A DNA stretch of 64,000 bases, taken from the NCBI GenBank assembly GCA_010405405.1, contig MU004236.1:446576-510575 (forward strand), in the 5' to 3' direction. A model generated the notes under the pieces. It did not search any database and was not told the origin of the DNA. It saw only the letters and a list, made by a program, of their open reading frames with translations. The position numbers and the translations under genes were made by a program. This DNA comes from Microthyrium microscopicum. Taxonomy: Eukaryota; Ascomycota; Dothideomycetes; Microthyriales; Microthyriaceae. The stretch's first letter is position 1. Each line of letters opens with the position of its first letter. Positions 47,121-56,998 of the stretch are shown here, piece after piece.

Positions 47121-48945
47121 ATGCCTAAATCACGCACAAACGTCCAATTCCAACATAGGGGTAGTGGAAGCAGACCGCGCAGGTCCAGCAGCCAAGCTCT
47201 CAGCGACGTCAGCGAATCTACCTCCGAAAATAATACTCCTTCGCGAAATGGCGCTCCAATCAGCAAGAGATCCGACGTGAGTACTGTCAATCTGTGTCGA
47301 AAAGGCAATCAAAGCACACAACTGACCTTATACTTTAGCCTCTTCCGCCGTCCTCCGACTTCGAAAAAAAGAAGCAGACCTTCATAACTCGGTTCATATG
47401 GAGTATCGCAATGATCCTTGGCTTCATCGCCTGCCTTCTCTCCGGCCACATCTATATCATAGTCCTCCTCACCGTCATACAAGTCGTCTCCTTCAAAGAG
47501 GTAGTATCGATAATAGATGTACCCAGCAAAGCGCGCAGTCTAAGGTTCACAAAATCTCTGAACTGGTATTTTCTTGGAACTGCCATGTATTTTCTATACG
47601 GAGAATCGTTGATCTACTACTTCAAACACATCGTCCTGGTCGACCGCAGTAAACATATCCTCTCATGGCTTACAAGACTTTGCTAACTCCACTAGTTCTT
47701 AGTCCCTTTGCGACACATCACCGCTTTATTTCTTTCATGCTCTGTAAGAAATTCCCGCTATCAACAGGTGTTGCAATCACCCTTTCATATCATGCTAACT
47801 GGATCAAGATATCTGTGGATTTGTTTTCTTCGTTGGCTCCCTAAAAAATGGCCATTATCGTTTCCAATTCCAACAATTTGGCTGGACTCATGTAAGATCC
47901 TCGATTGATTGGCAAGCCACTACTGATCACAAACTAGATTGCTCTCTACCTGATTTGTGTCCAAGGTCACTTTTCTATCAACAACGTGTTTGAAGGCATG
48001 ATATGGTTCTTAGTTCCAGCTGCTCTTGGTACGTGTTTTCATATTGTATTCACCTGAAGCATGGTTCGATATGCCTCAAACTGGTGCGCGGCATGGTCGA
48101 ATCGGCATACAAGAGACTCTGAACAATGGGATTTTTCAATCACAAAACTAACGTATCGCAGTTATCTGCAATGATATCTTCGCATATCTCTGTGGCATAA
48201 CATTCGGGAGAACCCAGCTCATCAAGCTCAGCCCGAAAAAGACCGTAGAAGGTTTTCTCGGAGCCTGGGTCTGCACCATAGTTTTTGGCTTCTTTTTCAG
48301 TAATTGGCTGAAGCAATCCACCTACTTCACCTGCCCAGTCAATGTTAGTAATCAAAATACCTTAAAAGATCCCTGCTAATCATTCATAGGACCTCGGTGC
48401 TAACTACTTCACTGGTCTCGACTGTGTCGTCAATCCAGCATTCATCGAACAACGATATCACCTACCATTCGACTTTCCAACCTGGACCAACATTCCCAGC
48501 AGCTTTATGATGGAACCATTTGAGATTCATATCCTCTTCCTATCAACTTTTGCTTCGTTGGTTGCTCCATTTGGTGGGTTCTTTGCCTCTGGAATCAAAC
48601 GTACTTTCAAGATCAAGGACTTTGGCGACTCCATCCCTGGTCACGGCGGTATGACCGACCGCATGGACTGTCAGTTCATCATGGGAAGTCTTATGTACTT
48701 TTATTACCAAGGATTCATCGCCACTCACAAGGCTAGTGTTGGCAGTGTCATCGAAATGGCCATTACAGGCCTCACCGCGGAGGAACAACTGGATGTGATC
48801 CGAAGGCTAAGCACTCATCTCGTCAATCAAGGCGCCTTAGGTGGCCAGGTATGTCCTTAACACTCCTTACGATTACAGAAGACAGACTAACATTCAACAG
48901 GTTCTGGAGTATCTGCAAGGCCAGTCACTAACGGTGAAACGGTAG
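47121..48945 (+). CDS. CDS1: Phosphatidate cytidylyltransferase (CDP-diacylglycerol synthase)
   Basis: Eight exons: 47121-47276, 47339-47648, 47696-47743, 47809-47891, 47938-48028, 48162-48343, 48390-48848 and 48901-48945, giving 457 residues; all phases close. The N-terminus (MPKSRTNVQFQHRGSGSRPR) is basic and Ser-rich. Several membrane helices follow, with ILGFIACLLSGHIYIIVLLT first. Family marks are FQQFGWTHIALYLICVQGHF, SINNVFEGMIWFLVPAAL, VICNDIFAYLCG and KLSPKKTVEGFLGAW, and the CDS signature reads SGIKRTFKIKDFGDSIPGHG then GMTDRMD, with both metal-binding Asp residues. The enzyme makes CDP-diacylglycerol from CTP and phosphatidic acid in the ER, feeding PI, PS and cardiolipin synthesis. 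Exon 3 is only 48 bp. It is the clearest multi-intron gene in the window. Confidence 0.95.
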
Positions 48946-49516
48946 CAGTCATCTCCATTTGCAATTTCTTCTGTACTTATTCAACATCACCCTGCTCTTT
49001 GGAAAGCTGCATGACTACGGCGTCACGATACATTCTCACCCTTCTGTTAAATTTCCCGCTGGTGATTCTCTGGCCAGAGACTCGCCAAAAATAATCACCG
49101 TCATTTTGTGGGTTCAACTGTTTTTGGCATGATTGATGCGGCTTTTCTGGACAAGTTTGTTCCCTCCATCGCCCTCTGCAAAAGTACTCGTTTCATTGAG
49201 TGGTTTGAGCTAGGTGTTTGTGGAAATGTTGCACGTCTTTATCACTTGGGTTCGCTTTATTGGCTTTATTTGTAGATATACCCTATGATTCTTATTCAGT
49301 GGTTAATCATTTGCCTTTGGATTGTCTTTTATGACAGTGACTTGCTAGCTCTCGCTTATCTACTTATCAAGAGGAGTACTTCTTTAAGGAGATGCTGTTT
49401 CGAAAGATCAATTACTAGTTATTTGACTGGGCTATGGACAGGCCTATTAGAGTATCAATGCAATTAGGCTCATACATTATAATTACTACAGTCTTCTCGG
49501 TCATAACCGATCACAT
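48946..49516. other. Convergent 3' intergenic region
   Basis: About 570 bp after the CDS1 stop, before the stop of the membrane protein on minus. T-rich; no supported gene. Confidence 0.4.
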
Positions 49517-50125
49517 CTACTTCTTGGGTTCGACTGTGGTCGTCCCACTATGGGTATCTGTCGCTGTCGCTTGATGCTGCGTATCCGTCGTTACCGTTCC
49601 ATTCTCCGTCCCTACCACCGTCTCCTCACTTCTATTACCCATAACACCCGTCTCCAACCCTCTCCCAGGCTCCTGCATCTCCTCCTGACAAACCCCATGC
49701 CCCTGTTGATACAGCATAGCAGCAACCTGCCCCTCCACCTTCCTCTGCCTCCTCCGTCTCCGTATGCCAATGATGACACAAACAATAACCAGCAATACCA
49801 TGCACCCCCCAACCACAGAGACGTAAATAATCTTGCGATCTAGTTTGCGATCTAGAGCGGCATTCTGTGCGTCTAGATCTGCAATGAGGTTGTTGTTGAT
49901 ACCTGTGTATGGTGTGTAGGTAGGAAGATATCCGGCGCCGCCGCAGGCGTTTGGCGTGTAGCCGCTGTCGGAGTAGATGGAGCAGAAGGATGGGGTGGTG
50001 GTTGCTGTTGTTCGTGTGCGGGTGCGGGTGCGGCTGCTGAGTGTGCTGGGGAGGCTGTTCCAGTCTGTGATGTATGTGTTTGATGGGGTTGCTGTTGCTA
50101 AGGACGCTGTGGTTGTTGTTGCCAT
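49517..50125 (-). CDS. Single-pass membrane protein of unknown function
   Basis: A single exon of 202 residues. The first 50 residues are Thr/Ser/Ala-rich and likely O-glycosylated, with an RTRTRTRTT dipeptide run near residue 32. A short Cys/Tyr/Gly segment follows (FCSIYSDSGYTPNACGGAGY). One strong membrane helix lies near residues 100-120 (IIYVSVVGGCMVLLVIVCVI), followed by a very basic stop-transfer block (RRRRRQRK). The tail of about 75 residues is Thr/Glu/Gly-rich and soluble. There is no clear cleavable signal peptide, so the outside-Ser/Thr, inside-basic layout is inferred from the charge pattern. It resembles the many small Thr-rich single-pass wall or stress-sensor-like proteins of filamentous fungi, but no family is recognised. 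Confidence 0.7.
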   Translation of the reverse strand: MATTTTASLATATPSNTYITDWNSLPSTLSSRTRTRTRTTATTTPSFCSIYSDSGYTPNACGGAGYLPTYTPYTGINNNLIADLDAQNAALDRKLDRKIIYVSVVGGCMVLLVIVCVIIGIRRRRRQRKVEGQVAAMLYQQGHGVCQEEMQEPGRGLETGVMGNRSEETVVGTENGTVTTDTQHQATATDTHSGTTTVEPKK

Positions 50126-51398
50126 GTTGGCTTATTTATATTGGAGGTATGTATGTATAGTAAAAGAAGTTGTAGATGCTCAGTGAACGACGTGTTGATA
50201 TGTTTCTAGTGAGTGTGATGATATCTCTGGATATGAATGAAGCGAACGACGATTACTATATGACTTATGGACATCTCAAATCTTCCTTGACCTTCTTCTG
50301 ACTCTTATAGCCACCATATGGGTCTTTAGTGACTCTTTCTTCAAAATCGAATTCAGGGTATCAACCCTGACATCGATCCAAGCATAGCCTCTTTCTTTAG
50401 ATATTCAATACTTGGCGAATCCTTCTGCATCCTTCTGCCAGGAATAACATAACAAACAGGGTCTTAAGTTCATATAATTATATTGGCTTGTCCAACACGA
50501 CAAGTCGCTAGCCTTGCTATTTTGAGTAGTTCAGATGGTAATGCTTGTTGACGTTGCACGCCTGTATGATTCTTTTAGTGGTAACGTCGTCGAGTCAATA
50601 ATCGATTTTCGCGGCACAGTAACTTGAATTCCTTGCCAGTTGGAGATCATGGCCAAGCAATTCGTTCGTGACTGACTACCTCGCTATTGTTTATACTTCA
50701 CGACAGAAAATGCTCGTGGTAGGGCTGCTGGTAGCTCTATTCCTGGCCACACCCCTACCATCGTAAAGAGCCGTTTTATTCTTCTATACATTCTGTATAA
50801 CTACTAGTCTCCTTCTTGAAGTTGGAAAATCGATGTATGCCGAGCGAAGCGAGAGCATCTGACTCTGTGCCTACTGCAGTACCTATGTATGGAATGATAT
50901 TCGAACAGGGACTTGAGTTTACAACTTCAACATAATTTATGGATAAACGTAGTTCTCGTGCATGTCCAAAGTCTGTTGAGGGTGAAAGTTAAAGATCGGA
51001 GATGTTATGAGTAGTTGACCTAAACTGTAGTATGACATACATACCACGAGCACAGCCGTCAAACAGTTCGCGTTGATACCGCCACACTTTGCAAACAGAG
51101 ATATATGTCACATCTATTCGAATTATGGCTCTATCTTGGAGTAACTTAGCCGTTTGTCTGTCAGGGCAGACTCATAAGCTCTCGCGCAGTGACTGCAGCG
51201 TGACAAAGGCAAAAAGAACTCGTTTGTCAAACCGTTTCCAACACTTCAAACTAATACCATAATGGATGGGGAATGCTCTTTCTTACAACATATTGGTAAA
51301 GCTTCTATCATGCACATTCATTTAATGTCTTTTGTGTATTCGTGCGAAACTCAACTCAACTCCTCAATCACTTCCTTTGAAAGGCTGCAATCAGCTGT
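50126..51398. promoter_or_regulatory. Divergent intergenic region of 1.3 kb
   Basis: AT-rich, between the membrane protein and the BTB-like gene. No supported gene, repeat or RNA. Confidence 0.4.
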
Positions 51399-52411
51399 AT
51401 GTCTATCTCAATGGTATCGCTTTCACCGATAGGCTATATTCCCATTCCCATTCCATATGAGATAGAAGTACTCTCTCCTGCCCAGAGAGGCGCCCGCTAC
51501 AACTCAGCTAAAATCGATGTTTTCGTAGACATCATCGGTTCAAATCGCCGACAGAAAATACTTGCAGACTACCCGCTACGACTGCTTCAAACGATCCTCC
51601 CAAAGTTCTGTGGACGCTTCAACATCAATAGACCGGGCCAGCCTGTAGTCCTACCAGCACATATCTCCGATGCAAATCTATTTGTCACATACTGCCAATG
51701 GGGCAGTGAGCTCGTAACACATCATGATACTCTCTCAAGCCGTGGGTCTTTGCAGATTCCAGTGGACCGCCAGGATATCAAGGACATTATGAGTAAATAC
51801 CAGATGCTACGATTCATGGAGCTGTACTCGTATAAGATTGCTGAACTTGAAGCTCTTCATTACTTCAAGGACCGCACGCCAACTGTCGGAGAGATGGACT
51901 TGCTCTTTGTGACATTGGACGGACGCGAGACGACGGACATCATCCTTCGACGTTATGTTGAGACTGCACATTTGGGTCTTGGTATGGCGATTGCCGAGGA
52001 TGAGCTCACTGCTCACATGGAGCGCAGACATTCACAGAGCGCACAATTCATGGTCTGGATCCGTTCGACAAGGGATCCAGAATATCACAATTTTCTGGAG
52101 CGGAAGAGAAGTCTGGCACGGGATTATGTCAAGACACATTGTGGTAATGGGCTAAGCGACGAAGAAGCGGCTGTGAGAACTATGGAGTATCTCAATGATC
52201 ACAATGTAGCTCTTGAGCCCAAGAATGATCGCATGCTGCGACCGATGGAAGTAGACTATCTTGTCTGTTTCTCCGAACATCAGTCTAAAGATCATAGGCA
52301 AGTAATCTTCAGCTGAAGCTCACAAGTCACAAGCTAATATTAGATTATAGCATTCTGGCTAAACGTCATGAGGACGCGATAGCTGAGCAGATTGAGAAGG
52401 GTCTCATTTAG
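51399..52411 (+). CDS. Uncharacterised protein with BTB/POZ-like N-terminal region
   Basis: Two exons: 51399-52297 and 52351-52411, giving 319 residues if the intron uses a GC donor (AG|GCAAGT) with an AGCTAATATTAG branch region. The joined tail reads KDHSILAKRHEDAIAEQIEK then GLI. Using the nearby GTAATC donor instead ends the protein after a few odd residues. Residues 35-160 have the look of a divergent BTB fold: KIDVFVDIIGS, ADYPLRLLQTILPKF, ANLFVTYCQWGSEL and IMSKYQMLRFMELYSYKIAE. The rest is helical and charged (HMERRHSQSAQFMVWIRSTR). No DNA-binding or catalytic motif is visible. Many filamentous ascomycetes carry families of such BTB-like proteins without known function. The BTB label is tentative. 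A second in-frame ATG lies at 51411. Confidence 0.65.
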
Positions 52412-52582
52412 GTTCCAAGCTCTTTTCGTTGATGCTTGGGTGAACATTGACCATGACGAAGCTATCATTAGATGAGCTAGCAATATACGTTGCGGCCTGT
52501 CAATGCAGCTTCTACATTATGCGCGCCGACTACACAATACCCGGCGACGAGTAGCCAAGAAATATTGAGAGCGCTAGAGACT

Positions 52583-53806
52583 CTATAGAAGGACTGCAAA
52601 GCGCTCCCGAACTGCTGCGGCGTCAGCCATTCGTTTTCCAAACTCATACTCGTCAATCAATGCTAGCGTCGCGTGTCTTGCATGATATTTAGTTCTTGTG
52701 TCTTTCGGTCGTCTTGCCAATGCTTGCTGCGTCTGCGAATGTCTCTGCTGAACAACTCCCAAAGCTTCTTCTCGTCGATATTCCCGCCTTGACTGATCGG
52801 CCAACTCACATGCCCAGCTAAAATAGCTAGAAGTTTCCACATTCATTGAATTCCAGACAGCAGCCTTGAGCGCTAGAGCCTCATCAATCTAACCTGCGCG
52901 TCTGTGCATGACGATGAGCTGTCGTGCCCATGCGATGTACTCGTTGCTGCCGCAGCGGAGATGGGTCAGGATACGTTGTTGTTCCGCAATCGCATCGTCG
53001 GTGCGGCCTGCGCGAGTATATTCGCTTACAAGATGTCGTGCCCAGAAAAGTTAGCGATCGACATTGCCGTTCTCGACATACCTCATACATGTCATTCTCG
53101 AAGTCGACAGCGTCTTGGATGGATGTGTGCTGGCTACCATCTTCGAGGGCACGGAATGTTCTCACTACGCGATTGCCCCATTCGAGGCTGTCAGTCTCTT
53201 CAACGGCGAGCGAATTAATATTTCTTGTTCGACCAGTAGTTGGTCCCGAAGCTGGCCTAGCCCGGCGTAGTTCTTGGTCAGTTTGTCAGGCACAGCATAG
53301 CAATACCTTGGTAGACGATTCAAGCCGACTCGTGGTATGACATTCGAAGCGTCCGGGTTCCCATTTTTCGCGGCAAGTTGGGAGTTGGCTTTATAGCCGG
53401 AGAGTATGTTCAAGTACGCACGCTTAGGAGAGCCTGCCACTTGCCTTGTTGGCTAGAACGTTGCCTCGAGTAGAGGCGACACAAATGAAGACACCATAAG
53501 TAGTAGCGAGTATCACGATGTATCTTTTCGCAACGGCTCAATCGCTTCACGAATGATTATGGCTTCGTTTATAGGCTTGGTTTTCATGCGGGCTGTCACT
53601 ACTTTAGCATGATTGTAAGGGTCGTCCTCATGCGATGTGATGATTTCGGTACGTAGGACCATGGAAAGGAGTGCCGTTCTTCTCTCGTAGAAAGAGTCCA
53701 ATATCCGACGGCTTGAAAGTATGGCGCCGTGTAAATCATCTAAAGAAGAAAGTTGACTAAGGATTTCGATCCAGACATCGTTTGTGAGTGAAGTGACTGG
53801 TGCCAT
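52583..53806 (-). pseudogene. Decayed F-box-like / TPR-repeat gene
   Basis: The intact start (53806-53513) reads MAPVTSLTNDVWIEILSQLS then SLDDLHGAILSSRRILDSFY, an F-box-like helix pair, and stops at a TGA (53515-53513). In a shifted frame the text goes on as YIVILATTYGVFICVASTRG, then becomes hard to follow with several stops between about 53450 and 53260. From about 53205 it is again clear: VEETDSLEWGNRVVRTFRAL, then DAVDFENDMYE, a frame change, and a TPR-like part LFWARHLVSEYTRAGRTDDA, ILTHLRCGSNEYIAWARQLI, IDEALALKAAVWNSMNVETS, ending at 52583. Two in-frame stops interrupt that part: TAA at 53053-53051 and TAG at 52891-52889. Each sits where CAA or CAG (Gln) would fit. I infer one old gene with an N-terminal F-box-like module and C-terminal repeats. 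Introns could explain some but not all breaks. Confidence 0.65.
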
Positions 53807-54762
53807 GGTGACTGGATTGAAAATATTGGCAACCGGTGATCACGTTTTGCAAGAATGTTCTAGACCTAATTTTCGAGTGCGTATTCAGCAGTGGTGAAAA
53901 ATATTGAGAGTGGTAAATGAAATATATAAGAAGGACTAAGGAAGAAAATGTCGGGGGTTTGTTGTTGTTGCAATTCGGAGTACTGCTAGTGCATTTGACA
54001 GCCAGCCACGAGTCCAAAACAGCTCTGTGATTCCAGAATTCAGTCTGTCTGCTAAAGAAGTGTCAAAGAGTCTTCTGTTTGAGTTTCGAAATACAGCTCG
54101 AGCTTTTGGTTGAGTAATCGTCCAGTCAAGTCAGTAATCGGGGTAGTCCTTTGTCAGAGAAGGTTGGGAGTTGTAGAGCGAATCGAACCAAGATAGGGGA
54201 CCGACTCAAAGTGGCGTTCTGTGCTAAAAATAGATTGCGACTTACTCAGAGTACTCTGAGTACTCTGACCCAGCACTTGGGTTGGTATGAATTGATGATA
54301 GCAGGGATGAGGTATCAGAATTGAGAAGATATCAAATGTTCTTTTCTGTAGCAGTTACACTTGTAATCTACTCTACAAATAGCAGAAACTTGAGTTACGC
54401 CAAAATATAATTTCCGTCGTTTGGAGTTCAACTTTGAGGCTTCATTTACGAAGGTGCTACTGATATCTACGTAGAAACAGCCTGCTTAAGCCGAAAATTG
54501 GCGGTGACTCGTAGCGAATGTGGCGAATATGGGATCAAACGAACAAAATTATATCATAAAATATATTGCATACATGAGACGCCATAATTTGGTTACTTTT
54601 TTTGTATCCCGCCCGCACTTTCCTGGCCCCGACTAAAGAACCTTTGAAAGCTGGCAACTTCAACTCCTCACGATCACACCAACTCTCTCCATCTCATAAT
54701 GTTCATCACCTGAACACGAGTTTCAACAATCCCAGACTGCGAAGTACCCTCGAGGTATCAAA
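53807..54762. promoter_or_regulatory. Divergent intergenic region upstream of the P450
   Basis: About 950 bp. It contains the palindrome at 54245-54260 described separately and CT-rich sequence just before the P450 start. No gene recognised. Confidence 0.45.
54245..54260. promoter_or_regulatory. 16-bp perfect palindrome followed by a partial copy
   Basis: CTCAGAGTACTCTGAG is its own reverse complement, and TACTCTGA follows directly, giving AGTACTCTG twice in 20 bp. It lies about 500 bp upstream of the P450 start and 440 bp upstream of the F-box-like start. It could be a dimeric regulator site, but there is no direct support. Confidence 0.4.
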
Positions 54763-56571
54763 ATGACTATCCTGGATTCTTTCAAAAACTTGCCAGTGCC
54801 AATCTTATTGCCAGCTTCAGTTGCTGGATTGGCCGTGCTCTACACCGCAAATGTACCAGCGACTGCGCGAATACCTATCGCCGCGAGTTTGCTAGCCGTC
54901 GCCTTCATTGGTCTTACGCACATCTTTACTCGGCTGCGCTACTCGTACCAATTATCTCAAATAAAGTCTCCAGGCTCGAAAACTCTTGAACCACCACAGA
55001 TCTACTACTCGCTTCCCTTTCTAGGAAATGCTCTCGATTTCTTGGCGCCTGGGCCAGGACTATTCTGGAAGCAATTATTCAAATCCCACCCGAGAGACAC
55101 TGGAGCATGTACACTCCTCTTAGGCGGACTTCCAACCCACATCTTGTTTGATCCAACCGCAGTGCAGGCCATTTTCAAAGCAAAAGGTCCAAACCGAGAT
55201 CGATTCAATGAACAAGTTATGGGCAGTGGCTTCGGGTTTCCTAGGAGCGAGGTGGTCAAATTCTTTGCGCTTGGCCAGCCGGCCAGTTTTGAATACAATG
55301 GCAGAGAAGGCCTAACTGCAAGAGAGAAACAAGAGGCTATTTCGCACGAGTATTTGATGAAAACGGACGCCGTGAACGAATTGACCTCCACATTTGTCTT
55401 TCATATGCGCAAAAGTTTGAACTCTGATGACCGGCTTGCAAAGGGCCAATCTCTAGAAATCGGCTTGGTGGAATACTTACGACCACATCTATTCAAAGCT
55501 TCAATAGTCGCCTTGATGGGAGAGAGACTTTTGGAAATATATCCTGAGCTCTCTACAGATTTTTGGGAGTTTGACAAGTATATGCTGACCCTATTCTTCG
55601 GGCTGCCTCGATTTGTGTCACCAAAAGCATACAAGGCCTTGGAAAAATGCAAAGCCGGCATGCTACGGCAGCAAGAGATTTGCTTCAAAGAATGTAATGG
55701 TGAGCCAGAGGATCCCAGTGGCTCAGTTGGCTGGGAACCAATCTGGGGAAGCCGGGCTAACAGGTCTCGCCAATGTTTCTACAAAGAGGTTGATATGTTG
55801 CCGTCTTCCAAGGTAAGTCATTTCCTGTTCCATGATCCCATGTTGTGCTACCTTGTATCTTACACACTATAGGCGGCAGCCGATTTGGCCTTCATGTTCG
55901 GTATTGCGAGTAATGCCATCCCCGCCGCGGGTTGGTTCTTGATGCATCTACTTGATCCCTATGGAGACCAGACACTACTTCCCAGATTGATGAAAGAATT
56001 GAAGACCGCACAACGGCCGGATGGAAGCCTGGATGTCTCTACACTCTGTGGACTGACTTTGCTTCAAAGCATGTGGCAGGAAATTCTTCGTCTTTACACA
56101 GACGTGTTAGTAACTCGCGATACGAGACAAGATATTACACTACCCTTCGATGAGGGGAAGAAGAAGATGCTTTTCCGTGCTGGATCGGTCATAATGGCTC
56201 CTTCATATCTGGGTCACCACGATGAGCGAGCCTGGATGGACCCGCCATGCGAACAATTCTACGCTGAGCGATTCCTTGTGGACAATCCAGAGACTGGTCT
56301 TTCTCAATTCTCGATGAACGGCACTCCTGGCAAGCTATTTCCTTTCGGAGGCGGCAAGACGATTTGCCCCGGCCGAATATTTGCGAAGCAGGAGGTTTTG
56401 GCTAGTGTTGCCATGGTCTTATTGACCTTTGATTTTGATTTTGTCTCTTATACTGACTTGGGAGGGAACAAAACATCAAGGTTTCCTGGTCCTGCGGATG
56501 TCTTCCAAGGCACCGGAGTCATTGCAGGCAATGGTGACGTGAGAGTTCGTATCAAGAGGAAGTTGACTTAA
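54763..56571 (+). CDS. Cytochrome P450, CYP7/CYP8-like clade
   Basis: Two exons: 54763-55812 and 55873-56571, joined in phase 0, giving 582 residues. The N-terminus (MTILDSFKNLPVPILLPASV) leads into hydrophobic segments that anchor it to the ER. The heme-binding loop is FPFGGGKTICPGRIFAKQE, with ligand Cys near residue 515. The ExxR pair of the K-helix is in QEILRLY (about 419-423). The I-helix reads FGIASNAIPAAGWFLMHLL. The usual acidic-Thr proton-relay pair is replaced by N-x-I-P-A, as in CYP7 sterol hydroxylases and CYP8 prostacyclin-synthase-type enzymes. The PIYYSLPFLGNALDF-type proline hinge also fits; here it is PPQIYYSLPFLGNALDFLAP. The length is a little above the 500-530 norm, with a long N-terminal region and extra residues near 325-345. 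The substrate is probably a lipid or sterol-like molecule, but this is inference. Confidence 0.9.
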
Positions 56572-56998
56572 TGATTATGTTCATGTATTCTGGCGAGAGT
56601 TGTAGTATGGCTAAAATCGGCTTTGAATATTCTCCCCCTCTTACTGCACATGCACCTTCCCATTGAAGCGGTGGGTACTTGATTTAGGGAAGGAGCGAAT
56701 TTCACGAAGTAGGAGCACTGGAACAATTGAACTTGCCTCTCTGACAGTTATGCTGTTCAGTGCGGAAGGAGCGCTAGGTTCCGTTACTAGGCAGCGATTC
56801 TCCCTTGTTACCGTTGCTGTCTGCTCGATTCCCAGCGGTTCTCGCTCCCAAACTATTTACACACTCTTTTCCGGTTGATCTTTCTCTTACCGTATAGTCA
56901 AAGTCTAAGAGCTGTGGCATACTAAGGTGCTTGGTATCTATGGTTCTGGGTGCTTAAATTGATTTGACGAGGTTGCACGATAAAGTTGCAGTTTGAAC
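56572..56998. other. Intergenic stretch between the P450 and C2H2 genes
   Basis: About 430 bp, both neighbours on plus. No supported gene. Confidence 0.4.

Noticed and set aside
46768-47280. 170-codon open frame upstream of and overlapping CDS1 exon 1
   Set aside because: It reads in a different frame across CDS1 exon 1 and has no domain. The CDS1 ATG at 47121 gives a spliced, signature-bearing protein.
50830-50850. GCCGAGCGAAGCGAGAGCAT as an inverted repeat or replication-related element
   Set aside because: Only a short imperfect repeat of GAGCGA/GCGAG with no partner copy. Not enough to call.
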